Origin: Dielma sp000508965
GTDB taxonomy: Bacteria > Bacillota_I > Bacilli_A > Erysipelotrichales > Erysipelotrichaceae
Assembly: GCA_000508965.1 (NCBI GenBank)
Contig: BAHV02000010.1
Location: 124,001-188,000 of the forward strand
Reading direction: 5' to 3'
DNA length: 64,000 bases
Shown: positions 49,828-58,028 of the stretch, one piece after another
Position numbering within the stretch: the stretch's first letter is position 1
Layout of the letters: each line of letters begins with the position of its first letter
The notes under the pieces: model-generated
Told to the model about the DNA's origin: nothing
Seen by the model: the letters and a program-made list of their open reading frames with translations, nothing else
The model's database searches: none
Made by a program: the position numbers and the translations under genes

Positions 49828-50562
49828 TTACCTGTAAAAACCGGGGAATTCATCAAAACCGGCATATCCGGCATCAATGTATTCATCGCGCAGTGTAATG
49901 TATAATTCAGCATAGGTAGCTTCCATATAAGGCATAACGGCAACACCGACTATGCCGCAGGTAAAGGAAGACAGAATCATCCAGCCAATGAAAGATAAGT
50001 ATAATACGAAAATATCCCATTTATTACCCATTGTCATTTCCCGTGTCATCTGAAATACCCGATGGGAATTAAGCCCTGGATTTTCAGCAAGAATATATGC
50101 AATTTGACTGTACTCAATGCTTTTAATAATACCGGGTACTATAAACAGCAGCGTCCATAAGAAGATAAACAGATTGCACATAAACATGATCGCAACAATG
50201 TTGAAGTAATCCTTTTGTCTGAATGTAAACAGCAGGGCTTCCATGGAGGAAGGCTCTTCACGGTTTTCCAAAAAGTAACGGGCTTTACCGACATTTAATG
50301 GATTGAGAATAAAAATGTTGTAAATGATGCCGAGAATCCCCAACAAAGAAGCTGAGAGTAAAGAAAGAATAAGCAGGGGCCGATTATAGTAGGAAGTCAG
50401 TGAACCTAAATTTAATGTGAATTCCTGATAATCGAGGTTATATTCAACGGATATGAAATTGCCGGCCAGTACCGCGATGACGATACAAACGAGCAGGCAC
50501 TGCCAGTAATTCGCTTTAATTGAAGCTTTGGCGCGTGCTTTTAATTCGGAACGTGTCCACAT
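49828..50562 (-). CDS. DUF975-family membrane protein
   Basis: A 244-aa protein with the DUF975 N-terminal signature RSELKARAKASIKANYWQCL followed by five or six hydrophobic segments (LLVCIVIAVLAGNFIS; FLWTLLFIVPGIIKSIEYSQ; MILSSFTCGIVGVAVMPY). The conserved IVPGI-K-Y-x-Q and NPG motifs (AENPGLNSHRVF) are present. Function is unknown; the family is common in Firmicutes. It lies between a transglycosylase gene and an SDR gene in one operon. Confidence 0.88.
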   Translation of the reverse strand: MWTRSELKARAKASIKANYWQCLLVCIVIAVLAGNFISVEYNLDYQEFTLNLGSLTSYYNRPLLILSLLSASLLGILGIIYNIFILNPLNVGKARYFLENREEPSSMEALLFTFRQKDYFNIVAIMFMCNLFIFLWTLLFIVPGIIKSIEYSQIAYILAENPGLNSHRVFQMTREMTMGNKWDIFVLYLSFIGWMILSSFTCGIVGVAVMPYMEATYAELYITLRDEYIDAGYAGFDEFPGFYR

Positions 50563-50604
50563 AAAATCACCTCACTCTTATTATACGCCAATCAAGCAAC
50601 TATT

Positions 50605-51324
50605 TTAAGTGTTTATTTCAGAAGTGTCACTCTGATACCTAATCGTATCAGCCTGTTCCTGGGTGATTAATGCTTGCTTAAGCATCGCGTCAAGAACCTC
50701 AAGCTGACGCTTTCTGGCGGCCTCATAACCATCGGACAGCTGAAGCACTGCCGGAGCTTGCGGCAGACCAGCCAGCAAGGTTGCTTCATCTAATGTTAAT
50801 TCATCGGCATTTTTATGGAAATAACCCTGTGCTGCATCTTGAATGCCATAATAGCCATCTCCGAAATAAATGATATTCAAATAAAGCGTCAGAATTTCAT
50901 CCTTGGTCAGCGTACTTTCCAGATCGCGGGCAAAGAATAATTCCGCTACTTTTCGAGATAAATTCTTGTCCTGATCAAGAAAAAGGTTTTTAGCCAGCTG
51001 TTGGGTTATTGTAGAGCCGCCCATGACATAATCCAGATGGATTATATCAGTAATAACTGCCTCAATAATTTTAGCGATGCGAATTCCTTTATGAGTGTAA
51101 AAATGCGGGTCCTCAACAGCCAGAATCGCATTGATAAACTCTTTGCTTATCGCATTGAGCGGTGTATAGGAGGCATCATCCTGTATGGCTTGGATGGTAA
51201 GCGTCATTGATTCATTACTGCGAATCGAGACATAACGCCGATAGCCAACACAAAAAGTCGCTGATAAAAAAAGCAATGCTGTCAGCAGCAGACAGGTTAT
51301 ACAGCGTTTAAGATGCTTTTTCAT
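50605..51324 (-). CDS. Membrane-anchored peptidoglycan glycosyltransferase (GT51, monofunctional)
   Basis: A 239-aa protein with an N-terminal membrane anchor (ITCLLLTALLFLSATFCVGY) and a single GT51 domain. Catalytic Glu is in AILAVEDPHFYTHKG, the donor-site motif is GGSTITQQLAKNLFL, and RKVAELFFARDLE with KDEILTLYLNIIYFGDGYYG follow (residues ~125-165). No transpeptidase domain is attached, so it is an MtgA/SgtB-type polymerase of lipid II, or supplies glycan strands alongside PBPs. AGGAGG precedes ATG; it is first in the operon. Confidence 0.92.
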   Translation of the reverse strand: MKKHLKRCITCLLLTALLFLSATFCVGYRRYVSIRSNESMTLTIQAIQDDASYTPLNAISKEFINAILAVEDPHFYTHKGIRIAKIIEAVITDIIHLDYVMGGSTITQQLAKNLFLDQDKNLSRKVAELFFARDLESTLTKDEILTLYLNIIYFGDGYYGIQDAAQGYFHKNADELTLDEATLLAGLPQAPAVLQLSDGYEAARKRQLEVLDAMLKQALITQEQADTIRYQSDTSEINT

Positions 51325-51456
51325 GGCTTACCTCCTAAGAACGTGATTTACTATATCATTTTTGTGTGAAATTGAAAAGCGGTGTTGTTTGTTTTATACT
51401 ATATTTTATACCAGCAGCCGATATTTAGACGTTTTTGGCTGCGGAAAGGATCGGCT

Positions 51457-52536
51457 ATGTTTCTACAATGTACAAAGACAATGCAGAATAAACTGAAAAT
51501 CAATGATGTTAATTCTGATCATCAGGGACATGAAACTGATTTTTATGCATGGCACGTTCATATGATTACCATTGACCGCCGCCGTATTTTTGTTTTGATG
51601 AATAATGTTACCCGCTATCCGGTGTTGATTTATCGTCCGTCAGATGCCGATATGCGACACCCTGAACAGCTGTTCATAACGGCGATCAAGGCCGCATTGC
51701 TGGAAGAGGGGATCGATTTACAAATTGTTGAACGTTATATTGAGGGTAAAATCAGCTATGCGGCATGCAGCGGCATGAGCTTGGTTTCTAAACTTAATGC
51801 GTTATGTCAGGATATCCGTAATCATTATTGTAAATGCTTTGAACCTCACACGGTTTGTCAGCCAAGATTATCAGTGCTGCTTTCCCATCAGCCGCAGACC
51901 TATGGCAAGGTGATTGACATGCCGTATAAGCGAATGCTTCGTCAGTTAAACAGAGCCTATGGTTTGGAACAGACAAATTTAATTAATACCCGTACTTATC
52001 AGCTTCGCGTCAGCCTTGATTTAAACCATGCCACCGTAATGCGCCGCTTTACAATTCCGGCTCATTTTACCTTCCACCAGCTTCATGAGGTCCTCCTCAT
52101 CTTATTTCAGTGGCCGTCAGCGATGAAGTATGAATTTCAAATTGATGAGCAGCGGCTGCAGGATGGCAGTGTGATGAATAGTGAAAACGGTGATACTCAC
52201 CGATGTCTGGCAGAGCTGCTTGAGAGCTGTAAAGACTGTGTTTATCAAAATACATGGCGGCATCATGTTGTGTTAGAGGGAATCATTGAAGAAGGCCATC
52301 GTTCAGGACCATATTTAATAGAGCGTGAAGGCATCCGGCCGCCTTTAAATGCCCGTACCGAAAAAAGCTATCTTGAGTATCTGAAAATCATCAGCAATCC
52401 CAAAAGCAAAAGACGCCGTCAGTTAATGGCCAGTGATTTTGGTGACCGGTATGAGAAAATATGCAGCGATGAACGGCTGAACCGGCTGTTGAATAAATGG
52501 CCGCAGGCATGCCGGTCGAATCATGATCATAATTAA
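51457..52536 (+). CDS. Fusion of a DUF6933-type domain and a PRiA4b ORF-3-like domain
   Basis: A 359-aa soluble protein. Residues 1-~150 match the DUF6933 pattern (MFLQCTKTMQNKLKI, FYAWHVHMITIDRRRIFVLM, then a helical tail LEEGIDLQIVERYIEGKIS). Residues ~185-330 match the plasmid pRiA4b ORF-3 family (YQLRVSLDLNHATVMRRFTI, HFTFHQLHEVLLILFQWPSA). GGAAAGGA lies seven bases before ATG 51457, preferred over an upstream in-frame start. PRiA4b ORF-3 domains were first noted on mobile elements; function unknown. No transposase is near. Confidence 0.8.
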   Translation: MFLQCTKTMQNKLKINDVNSDHQGHETDFYAWHVHMITIDRRRIFVLMNNVTRYPVLIYRPSDADMRHPEQLFITAIKAALLEEGIDLQIVERYIEGKISYAACSGMSLVSKLNALCQDIRNHYCKCFEPHTVCQPRLSVLLSHQPQTYGKVIDMPYKRMLRQLNRAYGLEQTNLINTRTYQLRVSLDLNHATVMRRFTIPAHFTFHQLHEVLLILFQWPSAMKYEFQIDEQRLQDGSVMNSENGDTHRCLAELLESCKDCVYQNTWRHHVVLEGIIEEGHRSGPYLIEREGIRPPLNARTEKSYLEYLKIISNPKSKRRRQLMASDFGDRYEKICSDERLNRLLNKWPQACRSNHDHN

Positions 52537-52550
52537 ATAAATTTTATAAA

Positions 52551-52585
52551 AAAGAACAAGCTCAGCTGAACTTGTTCGTATTTTT
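52551..52585. terminator. Bidirectional terminator between the fusion gene and tRNA-Gln
   Basis: GAACAAG and CTTGTTC stem with A-run on the left and TATTTTT on the right. Confidence 0.8.
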
Positions 52586-52588
52586 AAT

Positions 52589-52662
52589 TGGCAGGAGGAG
52601 AAGGGATCGAACCCTCGATTACAGAGCCAGAATCTGTCGTCTTACCACTTGACCATCCTCCT
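52589..52662 (-). tRNA. tRNA-Gln (anticodon CUG)
   Basis: On the minus strand: acceptor AGGAGGA/TCCTCCT, D arm with AAGTGGTAAGAC, anticodon stem ACAGA/TCTGT with loop TTCTGGC (anticodon CTG at 52628-52630), T arm GAGGG-TTCGATC-CCTTC, discriminator G and an encoded CCA. All four arms are seen. CUG decodes CAG, and a second Gln tRNA (UUG) must lie elsewhere. It stands alone, with a terminator just downstream; 52663-52961 upstream shows no gene I can support. Confidence 0.93.
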
Positions 52663-52961
52663 AAAGATGGGGTGAAAACAATGAATGATTCATCATTTTC
52701 TGCTTGGGATAATGAGCACACAAAATCCCTGCTAATAGTATATAAGATTTCAAATAAAAATGCAAGATGAAATTTTAAAAGTTTTTCACCTTGAGGATCG
52801 AACTCGAAATGATTTCAGCACAATCAGGGAAATAGCGGCTTTTACATTTTTTCAGCTTCTGTTATCCATAGGAACGCTAAATAACTCAATGTGAAACATG
52901 CTTGCCAGTTTTATTTGATTAAGCGTTATATCTTGTTCGGATAATGAATAAGGCGTCAAGT

Positions 52962-53564
52962 TTAACTTTTTTTTCGTATCCAGCGAATAATTACCACCAA
53001 CAATCCGACAAAAAGCAATCCATAGGTGATCCAAGAATAAGTATCCATGATAGTTAAGATATTTGTCCAATGTTCACCAAGCATCGCTCCGGCAAAGACT
53101 AAAACAGAATTCCAGATCAGACTGCCCAGCGTGGTTAACAAGATAAAAGTGGAAATCCGCATCTTAGCCATGCCAGCGGGAATGGAGATCAAAGAGCGAA
53201 TCAATGGAACCATTCGACAGAAAAAAACGGTCTTGCCTTCATAGCGGGAATACCATTTTAATGCTTTCTGCACATCCTCATAGCTTAAATGAATGATGCT
53301 GCCATATTGATCAAGCAAGGGTTTAAGCCGTTCACTGCCCAAAAGGTACCCCAATGCATAAAGCAGCAAAGCGCCCAGCAGGGAGCCTAAGGTCGCAAAA
53401 ACAATCACGGAGCCTACACTCATCGATGTCGAGGCAGTCATAAAGCCGCCGAAGGTCAGAATCAGCTCAGAGGGAATGGGCGGAAAAATATTTTCAATAA
53501 AGATCAGCAGAAAAACACCGAGGTTGCCAAATTGACTCATGAACTGTTGAATCCAGATTTCCAT
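52962..53564 (-). CDS. DedA-family membrane protein
   Basis: A 200-aa protein with about five hydrophobic segments: LGVFLLIFIENIFPPIPSEL (the conserved E-x-x-x-P-x-P-x-E element), FGGFMTASTSMSVGSVIVFA, LLLYALGYLLG, the FFCRMVPLIRSLISIPAGMA motif (residues ~117-136, the family Arg/Gly signature), and a terminal helix before WIRKKS. Some DedA proteins (UptA) recycle undecaprenyl phosphate. It is divergent from the DUF368 gene. Start behind AGGAGTGATCG. Confidence 0.92.
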   Translation of the reverse strand: MEIWIQQFMSQFGNLGVFLLIFIENIFPPIPSELILTFGGFMTASTSMSVGSVIVFATLGSLLGALLLYALGYLLGSERLKPLLDQYGSIIHLSYEDVQKALKWYSRYEGKTVFFCRMVPLIRSLISIPAGMAKMRISTFILLTTLGSLIWNSVLVFAGAMLGEHWTNILTIMDTYSWITYGLLFVGLLVVIIRWIRKKS

Positions 53565-53756
53565 ACGATCACTCCTATCAATACAATGATATAGATAATA
53601 TATGCTGGGATTTGCTGATTAGTCTAACACAATTTGAATGAAAAAAACGTTTTTTAACCGAAATTTAACAATTCTCTCATAAATCGAATTGCAATTTGAT
53701 TATCAGTTCGTTATCATAGTTAGAGAATTAGGTAATTGAATGTCCGGAGGAAAAGT

Positions 53757-54593
53757 ATGATAAAAAATATAATCGGCGGTATCGCCGTAGGTATAGCAAA
53801 TGTAATTCCCGGTGTCAGCGGCGGTACCATGATGGTTATCTTAGGCATCTTTGATCATATGATGTCAGCCATCAGCGGCGTCTTTAAGGTGCATAATCCT
53901 GACCGCAAGGCAGAGATTCTGTTTCTGCTTCAGGTGCTGATTGGTGCTGCCATCGGCCTTGTCGGTTTTGCGAAAGTCATTTCCTTTCTATTTGACTATT
54001 TTCAAGTTCAGACGATGTTTTGGTTTGTTGGCTTGGTTGGTTTCAGTATTCCTGTTTTCTGGAAGAGTGAAAGCAAGAATGAAAAGGTACAATGGCTGCC
54101 GTTAGCCATCGGCATGGCAATTATATTCCTTATTAAGTTTTTAGCTCCGGATGCTTCCGCCGAGATAAATCCTGAATTTCCGGCATTGTCAGTTTTCTAC
54201 TGCCTGAAACTAATATTCATCGGTATGATCAGCGGTGCGGCGATGCTGCTGCCGGGGATCAGCGGTTCGATGGTTTTGCTGATAATCGGTGAATACTATC
54301 TGTTTAAATCACTCTTGGCCAATGTGCTGTCCTTTCAGCTGATCGTATTAGTGCCATTGGCATTTATCGGATTGGGTGTCTTATTGGGTATCATCCTGTC
54401 TGCCAAAGCAACCAAGTTTCTGCTTGAAAAATATCATTCAACGACGATCTCATTGCTGCTTGGTCTGATTATCGCATCGACTCTGATATTGATTCCCTTT
54501 GAGGCAGCTTATGATCTGCCGCTGATTCTCTCTTCATGTTTTGCCTGTCTGTTTGGCGGCTGTATCGTGTGGCTGATTGAACGCTTTGTATAA
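53757..54593 (+). CDS. DUF368-family membrane protein (PopT-like)
   Basis: A 278-aa protein with about nine hydrophobic segments. Signatures are GIAVGIANVIPGVSGGTMMV (residues ~7-26) near the start, MISGAAMLLPGISGSMVLLI, a mirrored repeat of the same Pro-Gly-x-Ser-Gly motif, and IGEYYLFKSLLANV. The Pro-Gly-(V/I)-Ser-Gly pair is the DUF368 hallmark. Members were recently reported as C55-P translocases (PopT). CGGAGG precedes ATG. It is divergent from DedA, another C55-P translocase family. Confidence 0.9.
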   Translation: MIKNIIGGIAVGIANVIPGVSGGTMMVILGIFDHMMSAISGVFKVHNPDRKAEILFLLQVLIGAAIGLVGFAKVISFLFDYFQVQTMFWFVGLVGFSIPVFWKSESKNEKVQWLPLAIGMAIIFLIKFLAPDASAEINPEFPALSVFYCLKLIFIGMISGAAMLLPGISGSMVLLIIGEYYLFKSLLANVLSFQLIVLVPLAFIGLGVLLGIILSAKATKFLLEKYHSTTISLLLGLIIASTLILIPFEAAYDLPLILSSCFACLFGGCIVWLIERFV

Positions 54594-54601
54594 TTGAATG
54601 C

Positions 54602-54627
54602 TCCACCTGGGTAACCAGGTGGATTTT
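54602..54627 (+). terminator. Terminator of the DUF368 gene
   Basis: TCCACCTGG, GTAA loop, CCAGGTGGA, then TTTTC. Confidence 0.85.
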
Positions 54628-54689
54628 CTTGCTTTAAACAGCGTGAATCAATATTTTGGTGTATACTAAACTTAACAGAGAATTAACAT

Positions 54690-54714
54690 ATTTTATCAGC
54701 ATGTCTGATAAAAT
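54690..54714. promoter_or_regulatory. Perfect 10-bp inverted repeat before ppx
   Basis: ATTTTATCAG and CTGATAAAAT separated by CATGT end 5 bp before the AGGGAGG ribosome site. It could be an operator or an RNA hairpin near the start codon. No T-run follows, so it is not a typical terminator. Confidence 0.6.
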
Positions 54715-54733
54715 AAATAGGGAGGAAACACTT

Positions 54734-55669
54734 ATGATTACAGGCATCATTGATTTAGGAAGTAATACGATTCGATTATCTATTTATAAATGTGAGGATG
54801 GTAAGTTCCGTTTGCTGACGAATAAAAAAACGATGGCGGGCATCATTTCATATATTAAAGACGGTGCGTTATCCAACAAGGGAATCGATAAGATTTGTGA
54901 GATTTTAAACGCTTATCGGGAACTGCTGGATAATTTTGAAATTACGGACTGTCACTGCTTTTCAACTGCATCCTTAAGATTGATTTCCAATAAGAATGAA
55001 GTGCTTGAAGAAATTGAACGTCGAACTGGTATTTTTGTAGATTTAATCAGCGGTTTAGAGGAAGCCAAGCTCGATTTTATCGGCGCTACTTTATTCACTG
55101 ACCTTGATGAGGGTGTATTGATCGATATCGGCGGCGGTTCGACAGAGCTGGTATCTTTTCAAGATGGCAAGATGCTTGAATCCTTCAGTATGCCGATCGG
55201 TTCTTTAAATACATACAATCGCTTTGTGAAGAAAATTCTGCCGGGTAAGGGTGAAAAAGCTGAGATCCGCAATGAAGTGATTTTGAATCTTGAACGCAGC
55301 AAAACCTCAGCAATTGCTAAGAAGCGTTATCAAAAGGCAATCGGCGTCGGTGGTACAGCCCGTGCGGTATTAGCGTTATATAATGATATTTTTGGCTATC
55401 CGAAAAATAACCGTCAGTTTGAAACCGCGCAGGTGAAGAAAATGCTGCAGCTGCTTAAGGACAATGGTAAATCAACCGTACAGAAGATTCTGCAGATTGC
55501 GCCAGACCGCATTCATACATTGATTCCCGGCATGGTTGTTTTATATACGGTATTGAAAAACTTTGGCATTGAAAGTGTTATTGTTTCGACAAGCGGTGTC
55601 AGAGAAGGTTATTTATATCATAAGGTGATGAAAAAAGAGGGATGTGGAAATGAGTCAGATTGTCTATGA
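54734..55669 (+). CDS. ppx: Ppx/GppA-family exopolyphosphatase
   Basis: A 311-aa ASKHA-fold phosphatase: phosphate-1 motif IIDLGSNTIRLSIYK, a TASLRLISNKNEVLEEIERR segment, GLEEAKLDFIGA, phosphate-2 motif VLIDIGGGSTELV, and the IGVGGTARAV loop. It lacks the C-terminal HD-type extension of long GppA proteins. It removes terminal phosphates from polyphosphate or pppGpp. GGGAGG precedes ATG 54734. It overlaps ppk by 20 bases, so degrading and synthesising enzymes are co-translated. Confidence 0.93.
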   Translation: MITGIIDLGSNTIRLSIYKCEDGKFRLLTNKKTMAGIISYIKDGALSNKGIDKICEILNAYRELLDNFEITDCHCFSTASLRLISNKNEVLEEIERRTGIFVDLISGLEEAKLDFIGATLFTDLDEGVLIDIGGGSTELVSFQDGKMLESFSMPIGSLNTYNRFVKKILPGKGEKAEIRNEVILNLERSKTSAIAKKRYQKAIGVGGTARAVLALYNDIFGYPKNNRQFETAQVKKMLQLLKDNGKSTVQKILQIAPDRIHTLIPGMVVLYTVLKNFGIESVIVSTSGVREGYLYHKVMKKEGCGNESDCL

Positions 55670-57803
55670 CAGCAGCTACACACAGAATCGGGAATTATCT
55701 TGGCTGAAATTCAATCAGCGGGTGCTGGAAGAGGCTGAGGATGAATGTGTTCCGTTAATGGAACGCATGAAGTTTATCTCAATTGCAACGAGTAATCTTG
55801 ATGAGTTTTTTATGATTCGTGTCGGCAGCATTACCGATTTGTCGATGCTGAAAGATAAGCATACAGAAAATAAGAAGAATATGCTGCCAAATGAAGAGCT
55901 TGCCGCTATTTATGCTGCCAGCGCGGGCTTGCTGCATTGCCGGGATAAGGCTTTTGTAAAGGCGGAGGAAGGGCTGAAGCAATACGGTATTCAGCGGGTT
56001 AATCTTAAAGAATTGGATAAGGCGGAAAAGAAGTTTGTCGATCATTATTTCAATACTTATATCGAACCTGTACTCTCACCGCAGATTATCGATCCCCATC
56101 ATCCTTTTCCGCATTTAATTAATAAGCTGCTTTATGTGGCGGTGCTGCTGAAAGATAAGCTTGCCAATACAACAACTTACGGGATCATTCCAGTACCGAC
56201 AACGATAAACCGAATCTTGCTGCTGCCGCAGGAGGGCACCCGTTTTTGCTTATTGGAAAAGGTGATTGCGGAATATGCCGCTAAGATATTTAAACAATAT
56301 ACCGTGCTGGGCAAAACGGTGGTTTCAGTTACCCGCAATGCTGATTTAGTGATTGATGGATCAGGCTTTGACGCGGATGAAGATTTCAGTCTCTATATGA
56401 AGAAAATCTTAAAGAAAAGGACAAGATTAGCACCGGTCCGGCTCGAAGTGCAGAATGATATCAATCAGCAGCTGCTCGATTTTTTAATGGACAAGCTGCA
56501 TTTATCAAAAGAGAAAGTATTCAAATGCAAGGCGCCTTTAGATTGTTCCTATGTATTTAGCTTTAAGGATCTGTTTGCCGCTGCCCTGCCTGATGAGTTA
56601 TATTATGCGCCATTCACACCGCAGAATTCACAGAATGTCGATCCGAACCGGCCGATGATTGAACAGGTGCTGGATCATGATTTGCTGCTCTCTTATCCTT
56701 ATGAAACAATGGATGATTATATCCGCATGATTAAGGAAGCGGCGAATGATCCGTGTGTGGTTTCAATTAAGATTACGATTTATCGGCTGGCTAAAAAGGC
56801 AAAGCTGATCAAATATCTGTGCGACGCTGCCGAAAACGGCAAGGAAGTCAGTGTTTTGATGGAGCTGCGGGCCCGTTTTGATGAGGAAAATAATATTAAC
56901 TGGGCAGAGAGTCTTGAAGAAAGCGGCTGTCGGGTGATGTATGGCTTTGAGGATTATAAGGTACATTCTAAGATTACCTGTATTACCCGCATGAGTGAGG
57001 GTTCTTTGCAGACAATTACGCAGATCGGTACCGGTAATTATAATGAAAATACTGCTAAGATGTATACCGACTTCTCATTGATTACGGCTGATGAGCGGAT
57101 TGGCCGTGATGCGCTGCATTTCTTCAATAACATGGCGATGTCAGATCTCAATGGCGATTATGAAGAATTGCTGGCTGCTCCTAACGGGTTAAAGAATCAG
57201 ATTTTAGAAAAAATCGATCTGGAAATTATGAAAGTTCAAATGGGACAGCCCGGTATGATCACGATGAAGTTTAATTCATTAACCGACCGTGAGATCATCG
57301 ATAAATTTGCTCAGGCATCAGCGGCGGGGGTAAAGATTCGGCTGATTATCCGCGGCATCTGCTGCATCCTGCCAAACATTGCTAAAAAGACTGAGAATAT
57401 CCTGGTTACCAGCATTGTCGGCCGTTATTTGGAACACAGCCGTATTTATGCGTTTGGTGAGGGTGATGACGCGCAGGTATATATTGCCAGTGCCGACATG
57501 ATGACCCGCAATACAGAAAAACGGGTGGAGATTGCCGCGCCGATCAAGGATGTCAGATTAAAGCGCCAGATATGGGAATATCTCAATCTGCAGCTGCAGG
57601 ATAATGTGAAGGCACGCGTCGTTGATCAAAATGGCGATTTAAAGAAAAAGGTAGTTGCGGAAGGCGCGCAGCGGCTTGATTCTCAGCAGCGAATGATGGA
57701 ACTGGCTGTTGAACGGGCACCTGAGAAGCTTGAAATCACAGAGGATCATTCGAAAAAGAATAAATTTATGGAAATGATCCGTCACTTTCTGAAGCAGGCG
57801 TAG
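55650..57803 (+). CDS. ppk: Polyphosphate kinase 1
   Basis: A 717-aa PPK1. N-terminal NRELSWLKFNQRVLEEAEDE (residues ~13-32), then the central domain (HPFPHLINKLLYVAV), and two PLD-like catalytic domains. The autophosphorylated His is in YKVHSKITCITR (about residue 434), with Arg-rich RARFDEENNINWAE nearby and TQIGTGNYNENTA following. It polymerises ATP gamma-phosphate reversibly at the inner membrane face. An in-frame GTG at 55644 is possible, but AGAGGG fits ATG 55650 better. Confidence 0.96.
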   Translation: MSQIVYDSSYTQNRELSWLKFNQRVLEEAEDECVPLMERMKFISIATSNLDEFFMIRVGSITDLSMLKDKHTENKKNMLPNEELAAIYAASAGLLHCRDKAFVKAEEGLKQYGIQRVNLKELDKAEKKFVDHYFNTYIEPVLSPQIIDPHHPFPHLINKLLYVAVLLKDKLANTTTYGIIPVPTTINRILLLPQEGTRFCLLEKVIAEYAAKIFKQYTVLGKTVVSVTRNADLVIDGSGFDADEDFSLYMKKILKKRTRLAPVRLEVQNDINQQLLDFLMDKLHLSKEKVFKCKAPLDCSYVFSFKDLFAAALPDELYYAPFTPQNSQNVDPNRPMIEQVLDHDLLLSYPYETMDDYIRMIKEAANDPCVVSIKITIYRLAKKAKLIKYLCDAAENGKEVSVLMELRARFDEENNINWAESLEESGCRVMYGFEDYKVHSKITCITRMSEGSLQTITQIGTGNYNENTAKMYTDFSLITADERIGRDALHFFNNMAMSDLNGDYEELLAAPNGLKNQILEKIDLEIMKVQMGQPGMITMKFNSLTDREIIDKFAQASAAGVKIRLIIRGICCILPNIAKKTENILVTSIVGRYLEHSRIYAFGEGDDAQVYIASADMMTRNTEKRVEIAAPIKDVRLKRQIWEYLNLQLQDNVKARVVDQNGDLKKKVVAEGAQRLDSQQRMMELAVERAPEKLEITEDHSKKNKFMEMIRHFLKQA

Positions 57804-57814
57804 GCCTGCTTTTT
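57793..57814 (+). terminator. ppx-ppk terminator
   Basis: AGCAGGC and GCCTGCT with a GTA-type loop formed partly by the TAG stop, then TTTTCC. Confidence 0.8.
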
Positions 57815-57971
57815 CCTTATTTTTATCGGCTGAATCTTATGAATGTTAATGAATTCCTTTTCAAAAGTTTAATTTGTTTCAGAAACAATGGCAACATTTT
57901 TCAACACTAAATCATTTGTGAATTTTTATGAATTATTAAGTAAAAAAAACCGATAAAGTCGTTCAAAAACC

Positions 57972-58000
57972 TTTCAAAATGCGAATAAAAGTTCTATAAT
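57972..58000 (+). promoter_or_regulatory. Promoter of the PFOR gene
   Basis: TTTCAA (57972-57977) and TATAAT (57995-58000), 17-bp spacing, 28 bp before the start; AAGGAGG follows. Nothing else firm is seen in 57815-57971, although TTGTGAA at about 57913 is a single Rex-like half site. Confidence 0.6.
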
Positions 58001-58028
58001 GAAATAGAAATTAACAAGGAGGAAATTT

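Noticed and set aside
52588..52770. Open frame of 60 codons across the tRNA
   Set aside because: It is the antisense of tRNA-Gln; no ribosome site.
52671..52850. Possible tRNA 3'-end remnant (GAGTTCGATCCTC near 52795)
   Set aside because: Only a T-arm-like string is seen; no acceptor or anticodon arm could be built around it.
52852..53070. 72-codon minus-strand frame overlapping the end of the DedA gene
   Set aside because: Half of it is DedA in another frame, and no ribosome site or recognisable motif is present.
57900..57930. Rex operator before the PFOR gene
   Set aside because: Only one TTGTGAA half site is present; the second arm does not match.
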